Assembly: GCA_905235315.1 (NCBI GenBank)
Contig: CAJOLG010000170.1
Coordinates: 1-7,944, forward strand
DNA: 7,944 bases
From: an uncultured Solobacterium sp.
GTDB lineage: Bacteria; Bacillota_I; Bacilli_A; Erysipelotrichales; Erysipelotrichaceae
Direction of reading: 5' to 3'
The translations under genes and the position numbers were made by a program. Each line of letters begins with the position of its first letter. Within the stretch, counting starts at the first letter, position 1. Under the pieces are notes generated by a model. That model ran no database searches and was not told the origin of the DNA. It saw nothing but the letters and a program-made list of their open reading frames with translations. Shown here piece after piece: positions 1-6,600 of the stretch.

Positions 1-825
1 CATAACGGAAGGAAGAACCAGCATCGGCAGATATTCCATTGCGCTTCTACCGCTCAGCCATGCGTTGTACGCACTGAAAAGACCGGTAAAAAGAGAAGCA
101 GAGGACATCATCAGCATCGGCCCCATCAGAAAGACGAGCGGCCGCTGATGAACCGTTTCAATCGGCGCCGGTTCTTTAAGTTCGATCTCATAATGAAGCT
201 CTTCCACCGGAACCTGAAACGGCCGGTGAAGAACAAACGCAGGCTCTGACTCCGGCAGACGTGTTTCTTCCATCACCGCATCCGGCAGAGAACAATAGGT
301 ATTCGCCGCACCGGATACCGCAATAAAATCCGGATACAGAATCACCTGTACATTCAGTACCCGGAACCGGTCCCCCGCAGAAAACCCGGTTTCACGCACT
401 TCCCTTCCGGAAAGATCGGCAATTCCGCTGCCGGATCGATCCACAACCGTACTGTTACTGCGGAGGAATAAAAACTGTCCGGCGGTCAGGTTTTTATCCT
501 GTACATAAATATCGTCGTCAATTGAGTTTCCCAATGTAATCCGGTCTTTATTCCAGGAGAATTTTCGAAATGTTTCATACCCCCTGTCGTAAATAGACCA
601 TCGGATCTCGGCATCCTCCCCGCTTTCAGGATCCGTGATTGCGGTGATTCCTTCATGTTCGATTTCCGGATTCCGATCAAAACGGAACCGGAACGGAATC
701 CGCAGATAATACCTGTCTCCGTTCCGGTAAATACTGCATTCCTGATTCAGACATACGAACCCGGTTTTTCGGTCATTGACATGGATCACGCTCCGCCTTC
801 CGGGTTCCGTCAGCCAGCCAATCAT
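1..825 (-). CDS. essC: EssC-type type VII secretion ATPase, N-terminal part (cut by window edge)
   Basis: This frame starts at ATG 825-823 and stays open to base 1, giving 275 residues with no stop. The FtsK/SpoIIIE ATPase domains expected in this family would lie beyond the window. Residues 1-90 and about 91-175 look like two FHA-type beta domains; the second opens with RITLG (95-99) and DDDIYVQ, resembling the TIG...DDMVIQ stretch recalled from staphylococcal EssC. HRPF (200-203) followed by an acidic, proline-rich linker also matches EssC layout. A hydrophobic segment at about 230-256 and the start of a second at about 262 fit the paired membrane helices that precede the ATPase domains. 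In T7SSb systems EssC is the membrane motor that recognises and exports WXG100-family substrates. The start overlaps the lipoprotein stop (ATGA) and has no clear Shine-Dalgarno, so translation is probably coupled. Identification rests on architecture, local motifs and the upstream WXG100 genes, not on seen Walker motifs. Confidence 0.85.
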   Translation of the reverse strand, partial: MIGWLTEPGRRSVIHVNDRKTGFVCLNQECSIYRNGDRYYLRIPFRFRFDRNPEIEHEGITAITDPESGEDAEIRWSIYDRGYETFRKFSWNKDRITLGNSIDDDIYVQDKNLTAGQFLFLRSNSTVVDRSGSGIADLSGREVRETGFSAGDRFRVLNVQVILYPDFIAVSGAANTYCSLPDAVMEETRLPESEPAFVLHRPFQVPVEELHYEIELKEPAPIETVHQRPLVFLMGPMLMMSSASLFTGLFSAYNAWLSGRSAMEYLPMLVLPSVM

Positions 826-2933
826 GATTTATGCCGCACAAGAACCGAACAGCTCACTTCATATTTCCCGTCTTTGGTGCGGATATGAATGATCGCAGCC
901 CCTTCCTTTACGGCCGTAACATCTGTGCCGGATACCGACGCAACAGAAGGCGTATCAGAGGAAAAGACAAGATCTGACATCTCATATCCAGCCGGGAGTG
1001 CCTTGATGGGGATTTCGATCTTTTCACCCGGATCCGCAATCAGAGAGTAGCTTCCGATCCGGATGTCATCACTTTCCACAACTTCGGTCTCTTTTGGCTG
1101 AATGCGGTCTTTCCGCGTACAGCGGCTCACATAATGACCGTTTTCCATATGCCCGTTGAGGCCCGGGATCAATTCGCCGTTTTGTTCATTTGAAAGCGTA
1201 ATCGTTTTTCCGAGGCCCGCTCTTCCTGCCAGTGTGCCTGAGGAATTAAGCTTGATATCCATGGTTTTAAACGCACTGATATCTGCACAGGTAAGCACCC
1301 CTTCGTTCCCGTCCGCAAGATCATCGATCAGATCCGAGGGAATATCTTCAGCGTTCAGCACAGAATGGTTGTTTTCACTGTCATACAGATGAACGACCGC
1401 ATCCGCCTTTGCGGTAACGCCTGCTTCGGTGGTAATGTCCGCCAGCGCCATACCGGCAAGTTTCATGGATGACGCAACTCCCCCGAGAAGCCCGGTGTCA
1501 GCGCGGAGCTCAGCCTCCGCCTTCATATCGGAATGATTCAGCCCCCGCACGTGTCCGTCCCGTAGTTCCATGCCGATACGGTTGTCCTGCGTCAAAGAAA
1601 GCTGTGCTCTTCCTGAAGCACGAATGGTCAGCTGCAGCTGCATTCCAATCGTCAGCAGCGGCGAAGAAGGAACCGGGATTTCAACGCTGACAAGCGGCAA
1701 TGTGATATCGGCCGCATCATTTTTCGCCTGAAACAGATTACGGATCGTCCCGAGAAAGTTTCCCGGTTCAACGCGGGAAAAGTCCCCGTACAGCTTCTTA
1801 TAGGAACCGGCCTCCGCACCGAGGTTTTCGGAAGAAGTGAATTCCATCTTGAAATACCCGTCTTTGATCACACCGTCTTCCATTTTCCAGCGATAGGACG
1901 GTGTTACCGAAGACACCGTAAGATTTCCAAAGACGTTCAGTCCGGACGGTGTTTTCTTCGTGACCTCGGCGCGAATTCCTGTCGCAGTTACAGAATAGGA
2001 AATGTGATACCCATTGATGTCATGACTGCGGGCATACCCGATTTGCCGCACACCGGCCGGAACAGCGGTATCGTTTGTTGCCAGGGTTCCTTCCTGAATG
2101 ACAGTCTGGTCTGCCAGATCCACGATTCTCGCCGTACTGAAATCCACGGTAAACGAATCCGCCGCATCAATATCGGAAATCACATCTTCTGCTTTTGCGG
2201 GCTCGATCGCCGCATATACGGCATCGTCTGCTGTTTCTGTACCGGTGATTCGATAGAGCTGCGGCTGATTGTCATCGGTTCTGAAATACTGTCCCGAAGA
2301 AGCGGGTGTACCTGCGGGAAACACCGCCGTCCCTGTTTCTTCATCGATCTCCTCCGGAAGTTCTTCGATGAATTCCAGGTCCTCATTGAACGCGATTTCT
2401 GAGTGCGGCATCTCTATCCTTCCGCTGTCGATAAGATCGGTAACCGCCGCAAGACAATTCAGCGCTTCCGTTTTTTCAATTGCCTGGCGGGGGCGGAACC
2501 TGCCTTTGGAATCCAGCGAAAGAAGGCCGCCGGCAACGGAAGCCGCAACATGTTTGGGAAACGCAGAAGCGGAAAGATCCCGGATTTCGATTCCGAAATC
2601 CTCAGGAATATCCCGTTCGGAAAGATTCATCAGTGTATATGCGGTCCATTCCCTGGTAAGGACCTGTTCCGGCTCAAACGGTGCCGAACCGTCCAGAACC
2701 GACCATTCGGCAGCTGCCTGCACCGCCTCGTAATACGGCGAATCTTCCGTTACATTCATAAAATAAGGTTTGGAGGATGGATCGGCAGAAAGGCCGGCTT
2801 TCTGATCCAGCAGCGTGATCCACTCTCCCAGTGTCATGGTGGTTCCGTTATCGGAAGCACATCCTGACAGAAGTCCTGTCAGGATGGCTGCCGCAAACAG
2901 AAACACCGTGTTACGCCTGCATGCTTTGCGCAT
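822..2933 (-). CDS. Predicted lipoprotein with two SLH-like repeats and a C-terminal Big2 domain, T7SS-associated
   Basis: This 703-residue protein begins with a basic n-region (MRKACRRN), a hydrophobic core and lipobox LSGC with the lipidated Cys at 25, so it should be anchored outside the membrane. Residues 57-103 and about 120-166 resemble S-layer homology repeats (YYEAVQAAAEW, PFEPEQVLTREWTA; GRFRPRQAIEKTEALN). An acidic linker (184-200) follows, then about 400 residues I cannot assign, rich in alternating beta-strand patterns and holding Cys 549 and 605. The end (about 625-700) is a Big2 Ig-like domain, with TPSVASVSGTDVTAVKEGAA as the signature. Start choice: the frame stays open back to 3092, but ATG 2933 gives a clean signal peptide and overlaps the upstream WXG100 gene by only 23 nt; ATG 2963 is the main alternative. 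Its place between WXG100 genes and essC suggests an extracellular part of, or an anchor for, the secretion system. That role is inference, and I do not recognise a named family for the full protein. Confidence 0.85.
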   Translation of the reverse strand: MRKACRRNTVFLFAAAILTGLLSGCASDNGTTMTLGEWITLLDQKAGLSADPSSKPYFMNVTEDSPYYEAVQAAAEWSVLDGSAPFEPEQVLTREWTAYTLMNLSERDIPEDFGIEIRDLSASAFPKHVAASVAGGLLSLDSKGRFRPRQAIEKTEALNCLAAVTDLIDSGRIEMPHSEIAFNEDLEFIEELPEEIDEETGTAVFPAGTPASSGQYFRTDDNQPQLYRITGTETADDAVYAAIEPAKAEDVISDIDAADSFTVDFSTARIVDLADQTVIQEGTLATNDTAVPAGVRQIGYARSHDINGYHISYSVTATGIRAEVTKKTPSGLNVFGNLTVSSVTPSYRWKMEDGVIKDGYFKMEFTSSENLGAEAGSYKKLYGDFSRVEPGNFLGTIRNLFQAKNDAADITLPLVSVEIPVPSSPLLTIGMQLQLTIRASGRAQLSLTQDNRIGMELRDGHVRGLNHSDMKAEAELRADTGLLGGVASSMKLAGMALADITTEAGVTAKADAVVHLYDSENNHSVLNAEDIPSDLIDDLADGNEGVLTCADISAFKTMDIKLNSSGTLAGRAGLGKTITLSNEQNGELIPGLNGHMENGHYVSRCTRKDRIQPKETEVVESDDIRIGSYSLIADPGEKIEIPIKALPAGYEMSDLVFSSDTPSVASVSGTDVTAVKEGAAIIHIRTKDGKYEVSCSVLVRHKS
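2860..2886 (-). repeat. Perfect 11-bp inverted repeat (mRNA hairpin) over the lipobox codons
   Basis: Bases 2860-2870 (CATCCTGACAG) are the exact reverse complement of 2876-2886 (CTGTCAGGATG), with a 5-nt loop between them. In the lipoprotein mRNA the hairpin covers codons 16-25, that is AILTGLLSGC including the lipidated Cys, and begins 47 nt after the chosen start. No U-run follows on the minus strand, so it is not a standard terminator. It could be an mRNA structure that affects decay or ribosome passage between the WXG100 genes and the lipoprotein/essC genes, or a by-product of the near-repeated codons CTG-ACA-GGA / CTG-TCA-GGA. Confidence 0.6.
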
Positions 2934-3210
2934 TGCTTGTGATCGTTGTTTCCAGGGTGTCATAGCTTTCCGCCGTACGGTCAAGAAATGCGGCGTAGGA
3001 ATCAATTGTTTCCTTTTCTGTTTCAAACCTTGCCGCAAATACATTGAATCGGCTGCGGATCGCCTCTCCGCCGTCTGAAATCCAGGAGACATTGGTATTG
3101 CTCATCTCTTTTTTCATTGCGTTGAGGTCTTCATACATCTGCTGGTTGCAGCTGCGGATACGGGAAGCGCATTCTGTCACTTCCGCAAGTGATACTTTAA
3201 GACTGTCCAT
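2911..3210 (-). CDS. WXG100 (ESAT-6-like) protein, second copy
   Basis: This is a 99-residue, fully helical-looking protein of standard WXG100 length. Trp43 sits at the expected mid-protein turn, but the motif reads WISDGGE rather than strict W-x-G. Near the C-terminus Y83-D-T-L-E87 fits the YxxxD/E export motif known for T7SS substrates. There is no signal peptide. A ribosome site AAAGGAGA (3217-3224) lies 6 nt before the ATG, and the gene follows the first WXG100 gene after 14 nt. Its last 23 nt overlap the start of the lipoprotein gene. Ungapped alignment with the first WXG100 protein keeps more than 20 identical positions by eye, including the SRI, W43, F58, F62, Y72, FL 75-76 and Y83 positions, so the two are paralogues and probably form a heterodimer secreted by the EssC system. 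Heterodimer formation is inference from the family. Confidence 0.88.
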   Translation of the reverse strand: MDSLKVSLAEVTECASRIRSCNQQMYEDLNAMKKEMSNTNVSWISDGGEAIRSRFNVFAARFETEKETIDSYAAFLDRTAESYDTLETTITSNAQSMQA

Positions 3211-3224
3211 CGGAATTCTCCTTT

Positions 3225-3524
3225 CTACCTTCTGAGTGCATTCGCCTGTGATGTGAGATCATCCTGTACGCTGCGGTAAGATTTTGCCGAATTTCTGAGG
3301 AATTCCGCATACTGGCCGCAGAGCAGGCTCATCTCACGAAAATCACTCTGAAATCTTGAAATCTGGTTGGAAAATGCTGTGTTGTCCTTTCCCTGCCATC
3401 CTGCTTTCATTGTGTCTACTGCTTCAAATAGACTGGTGTAAGCTCGGATGTAATCCTGGTTGGAGTCATCAATACGGGAAGCACTGGCTTCCAACTGCTC
3501 CGGTTCAACTGCAATGGAACGCAT
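3225..3524 (-). CDS. WXG100 (ESAT-6-like) protein, first copy
   Basis: This 99-residue protein has a canonical W43-Q-G45 motif between two predicted long helices, the hallmark of the WXG100/ESAT-6 superfamily of small T7SS substrates that fold as helical-hairpin dimers. It has no signal peptide. The equivalent of the C-terminal export motif reads Y83-R-S-V-Q87-D-D, so the acidic residue falls one position late and the strict YxxxD/E pattern is absent here, while it is present in the partner gene just downstream. This is the first gene of the T7SS cluster, has the strongest ribosome site of the group (AAAGGAGG) and follows the terminator of the sugar operon. It could be a secreted effector, a chaperone-like partner or a structural substrate; the sequence alone cannot separate these. 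In T7SSb terms it corresponds to an EsxA-type protein. Confidence 0.92.
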   Translation of the reverse strand: MRSIAVEPEQLEASASRIDDSNQDYIRAYTSLFEAVDTMKAGWQGKDNTAFSNQISRFQSDFREMSLLCGQYAEFLRNSAKSYRSVQDDLTSQANALRR

Positions 3525-3533
3525 ATCTGGGTT

Positions 3534-3541
3534 CCTCCTTT
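3534..3541 (-). promoter_or_regulatory. Strong Shine-Dalgarno of the first WXG100 gene
   Basis: AAAGGAGG on the minus strand lies 9 nt before the ATG at 3524. It is a near-perfect anti-16S match, stronger than any site ahead of the lipoprotein or essC, which fits high production of the WXG100 substrates relative to the membrane parts. I could not identify convincing -35/-10 boxes in the stretch between the terminator and this site. Confidence 0.75.
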
Positions 3542-3561
3542 CTGAATACCTTTTACCCGCA

Positions 3562-3591
3562 CAAAAGAAAAATCCCCGCGAATCCGGGGAT
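3562..3591 (-). terminator. Rho-independent terminator of the sugar operon
   Basis: On the minus strand ATCCCCG (3591-3585) and CGGGGAT (3578-3572) form a 7-bp GC-rich stem with a 6-nt loop, followed by the run TTTTCTTTT (3571-3563). It lies 23 nt after the stop of the alpha-galactosidase gene and before the first WXG100 gene, so it separates the sugar operon from the T7SS cluster. The plus strand lacks an equally good U-run directly after the stem, so it should act mainly on minus-strand transcripts. Confidence 0.85.
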
Positions 3592-3614
3592 AATTCAGAA
3601 AAAATTTTATCGGT

Positions 3615-5185
3615 TCAGAAATGAATGGTATGTTTTTGCCCGGCAAGCAGATACGTTATGGAAAGCCCGTTGTCGGTATGCACAGCCAACGTCTCTGCTT
3701 CACTCAGATGGCGGTATTGGCGGTATTTCTCTTTCATTTCTTCCGTATAGGCAGAAGGATCATCGCTGGTAAGAAAGACACCCCCAAGCAGCGCATTGAC
3801 CGATGCCAGCATATCAGGCCGCAGTTCTCTGTGCGGAGGAAGAATACATCGGGATCACTGAGATACGCCCGGCGGTTCAGGCTGCGCCTCGAAATACTGT
3901 TTGCGATCGCATTGCGGGTCGAGGGCCGCTCGCGATGAATCACACGCATATGAAGCTTGTCGTTCCAGTCGAGGGATACATCGCAGCTGATCCTGCAGTA
4001 CTCCACAAGTCCAAACGCAGGCATGACCGGAACGCCGCATCCGAGAATCGGGTGATCGCCGCAAAGTTCTCTGAGGAATTTCATCGCCCGGATCATACGT
4101 CCGGCACGTGTTTCATTCGCCGTACCATAAGGGGCAGCACCGTAGAGAAAATCCAGTTTTACAAGATCAAATCCCCACGTATTGAACACCTTGTCAAAAA
4201 CCCTTCGAAGGTAGTCCTGTACTTCCGGGTTATCAATATCCAGAGAATAGAAGTCAGACCAGTTACAGCCACAGCAGAACATCTCCCCTTCATGCCGGAA
4301 AAACCAGTCGGGATGTTCTTTAAAGACCCGGCTTTTGGTTTCCGCCACAAACGGAGCGAGCCAGATCCCCGCCTGAAAGCCGCTGTCATGGATCTCATCC
4401 ACCAGCTTCTTCAGTCCGCCGGGGAATTTTGCCCGGTCTTCTTCCAGCCAGTCACCCACAAACGGCTCCCAGCCGTCATCGATCTGAAACAGATCTCCCG
4501 GCTGAAAGATCGATCTGCACCCGGCAAGATCCTGTCGGATCGCCTGCTCACTGATACTCTGATATCGGTTATACCAGCTGGAATACCCGTACAGTTTCGG
4601 TGCTTCAATACGTTTCTGCGGCAATGCATCGAACCAGGCATCATAAACTTCCTGCTCACTTCCCTGTGCCACAAAGAGATCAAAGATCGGGTAACTCCCT
4701 TCCGTCTCAATATTTTCGCAGTCACGCTCCGCAACCAGTGCATTTGTCCGTGTCAGGTAGCTGAACATGGTATAACCGGGTGTTTCGTCGAGGGATGCGA
4801 AGAGACGCACCTGATCTTTGTTTCTGAAATGGCACCATGAAAACCCATGTACAATTCCGAGCAGCCACGGATAGTTCACAAAATGATAATCGGAATATCC
4901 GTCTAACTTATACCGTTTGATCAACGTTTGGGGAAGGCCGTTCAGACCCCGGATCCGTGAATTGCGGGTATATTCCGGACAGTATGTCCATGTCTGGTAC
5001 CCGTTCATGAAGATACGTTCACGAAATACCGTTTTAACCGGAATCTCCGCAGTCACCCGTTTGATGGTACATCTGGGCAGATCACATGTGATATGGTTTA
5101 TCCCTTCGTTCAGCTCATAAACACCGGAACAATACTCTTCCACCCCATCGCGTATGAACAGTACCGTCCAGTTCAGTTCATACAT
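3615..5185 (-). pseudogene. GH36 alpha-galactosidase, frameshifted near its 3' end
   Basis: The frame from ATG 5185 encodes a GH36 enzyme: an N-terminal beta domain (about 1-185), then a TIM barrel starting near 196 (KLYGYSSWYNRY) with IDDGW (235-239), the probable nucleophile Asp345 in VKLDF and the probable acid/base Asp402 in CRISCDV. The enzyme would release terminal alpha-galactose from oligosaccharides such as melibiose or raffinose in the cytoplasm, as there is no signal peptide. After Leu457 (CTG 3817-3815) the family sequence stops matching and the first frame runs 26 unrelated residues to a stop at 3734. The expected continuation (ASVNALLGG...TSDD) resumes in another frame from 3812 and ends at a stop at 3615. 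Compared with homologues as I recall them, about five linker residues also seem missing, suggesting a small deletion whose length is not a multiple of three. The gene starts in a 1-nt overlap with the symporter stop, behind AAAGGAGA. A sequencing or assembly error is the alternative to a true pseudogene. Confidence 0.85.
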
Positions 5186-6594
5186 TACGCATCTCCTTTG
5201 CGGGCTGAAAGTTCTGCGCTCATCGAAACGATTTTCTCATCGGTAAGAAGGAACTTTTTCCGGAACAGGATCATTGCGGCAAACAGACCGATAATCGGAA
5301 GCACTGTCATAAGAAGCCGCAGGCCGTTGATGGTTGAAGCACTCTGGGCAACGATCGTTCCATCGGTGCTGTCATCTCCGACGAGACCGATGAGATCCAA
5401 ACCGATGCCGCACAGGAAGACCGCAAGTCCGCTTGCAAGTTTTACAACAAATGTCTGCATGGAGAAGATGACACTTTCTTCCCGTTTCCCGGATTTGAGT
5501 TCTCCATAGTCCACGGTTGCGGAAAGGAATACCGTAGTAAGCACCGTCAGAATGCCGTTTGCGACGAATACCAGCATGCCGGCGCCGCAGATGACAAGCA
5601 TATTGTTCGCAAGCCCGGTAAAGCATGCGATGAGAATCAGTGCATATCCAAGAATCTCCATAATAAGGCAGAGTTTAAAGATGGATTCATTCTTCATCTT
5701 CACCTTCCGTAAAAGCGGATACAGCAGCATCATGGAAAGAATCTGGGAAGCTCCGCCTACCATGTTGAACAGCATATGGGAGCTGGCCCAGTCTGCCCCT
5801 CCGACATCATATTTAAAGAAATAAATCAGAAGATTGGAGGTAATATACAGCGCGGTATTGATCAGAACGATCGTAAGCACAACAACCATTGCCTGGTCAT
5901 TGGAAAACAGTGCCCGGAACATATCCCCGATCGAAGCTGCTTCCGTCTGTTTCTCTTCGGCCGAAGGCTGTTCCCGGATTGAGAGAAACAGAATGACTTC
6001 TGCGATAACAAACACAATCGCCACAATCAGCGCGACCCAGGCAAACCCGGAACGCTCGGATGTCCGGTCGATTCCGCCGCCGATCAATTGCACGGAGCGC
6101 ATCGCAAAGACCGTGATCAGCGCATTGCCCACACCGGCGCACGTCCGGCCGACAACGGACAGGGATTCGCGGTCCTTAGGTTCGGAGGTAACCGCCGGAA
6201 TCAGGGACCAGAACGGAATATCCATCATCGTGTATGTAACGCCCCACAGAATATAGATGACCGCAAAGTAAACTCTCAGCCCGGTGCCTTCCATTCCGTT
6301 CGGAACCGCAAAGAGCGCATAAAGTACAAACGCATTCAGGATCGAGCCGGAAAGAATCCAGGGGCGGAACTTTCCCCATTTTGTGTGTGTCTTTGCGACA
6401 ACAATCCCCATAAAGGGATCGTTGACCGCATCAAACACGCGGGCAGCCATAAGAATCAGACCGACAAACCCGGCTGAGATTCCAAGGATCTGATTATAGT
6501 AATACATGACATAGGCGCTGCTCAGCGCATACACCATGTCTTTGCCGACGGCTCCGAGGCCGTATGCGGCGGTTTGTTTTTTCGAAAATTTCAT
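5185..6594 (-). CDS. GPH-family (MelB-like) sugar:cation symporter
   Basis: This 469-residue membrane protein has about 12 hydrophobic segments and the family signature FDAVNDPFMGIVVAKT with WGKFRPWIL just after it. Asp55 and Asp59 match the cation-site aspartates of MelB at the same numbering. K18-D19, D125-x-x-x-W129 and R150 match MelB K18, D19, D124, W128 and R149, residues known to bind the galactoside. It should therefore carry a galactoside or similar saccharide across the inner membrane with Na+ or H+. The same residues are widely kept in the GPH family, so melibiose specificity is suggested, not shown. The gene begins 6 nt after the GH2 stop, with GAGGTGAGA in the last GH2 codons as its likely ribosome site, and its TAA overlaps the ATG of the alpha-galactosidase. 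Length and both ends look intact. Confidence 0.93.
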   Translation of the reverse strand: MKFSKKQTAAYGLGAVGKDMVYALSSAYVMYYYNQILGISAGFVGLILMAARVFDAVNDPFMGIVVAKTHTKWGKFRPWILSGSILNAFVLYALFAVPNGMEGTGLRVYFAVIYILWGVTYTMMDIPFWSLIPAVTSEPKDRESLSVVGRTCAGVGNALITVFAMRSVQLIGGGIDRTSERSGFAWVALIVAIVFVIAEVILFLSIREQPSAEEKQTEAASIGDMFRALFSNDQAMVVVLTIVLINTALYITSNLLIYFFKYDVGGADWASSHMLFNMVGGASQILSMMLLYPLLRKVKMKNESIFKLCLIMEILGYALILIACFTGLANNMLVICGAGMLVFVANGILTVLTTVFLSATVDYGELKSGKREESVIFSMQTFVVKLASGLAVFLCGIGLDLIGLVGDDSTDGTIVAQSASTINGLRLLMTVLPIIGLFAAMILFRKKFLLTDEKIVSMSAELSARKGDA

Positions 6595-6600
6595 ACTGTT

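Noticed and set aside
667..702. 9-bp inverted repeat (CGGATTCCG / CGGAATCCG) inside essC
   Set aside because: The loop is 18 nt and the arms come from repeated Arg/Phe/Pro codons in RIPFRFRFDRNP; likely coincidence.
2934..3092. Extension of the lipoprotein frame upstream to 3092
   Set aside because: It would lie wholly inside the second WXG100 gene and put 53 residues ahead of an otherwise clean lipoprotein signal peptide.
3615..3812. Separate 65-residue gene starting at ATG 3812
   Set aside because: Its sequence is the normal C-terminal end of the GH36 enzyme in a shifted frame; the ATG is just an internal Met of that protein.
3810..3820. Programmed ribosomal frameshift in the GH36 gene
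   Set aside because: There is no slippery heptamer or poly-A/T run at the break (GGCCTGATATGC), and linker residues seem to be missing, which favours a deletion.
3803..4840. 345-residue open frame on the plus strand
   Set aside because: It lies antisense to the GH36 gene, has no recognisable domain and an odd composition; GH36 motifs on the minus strand explain this DNA.
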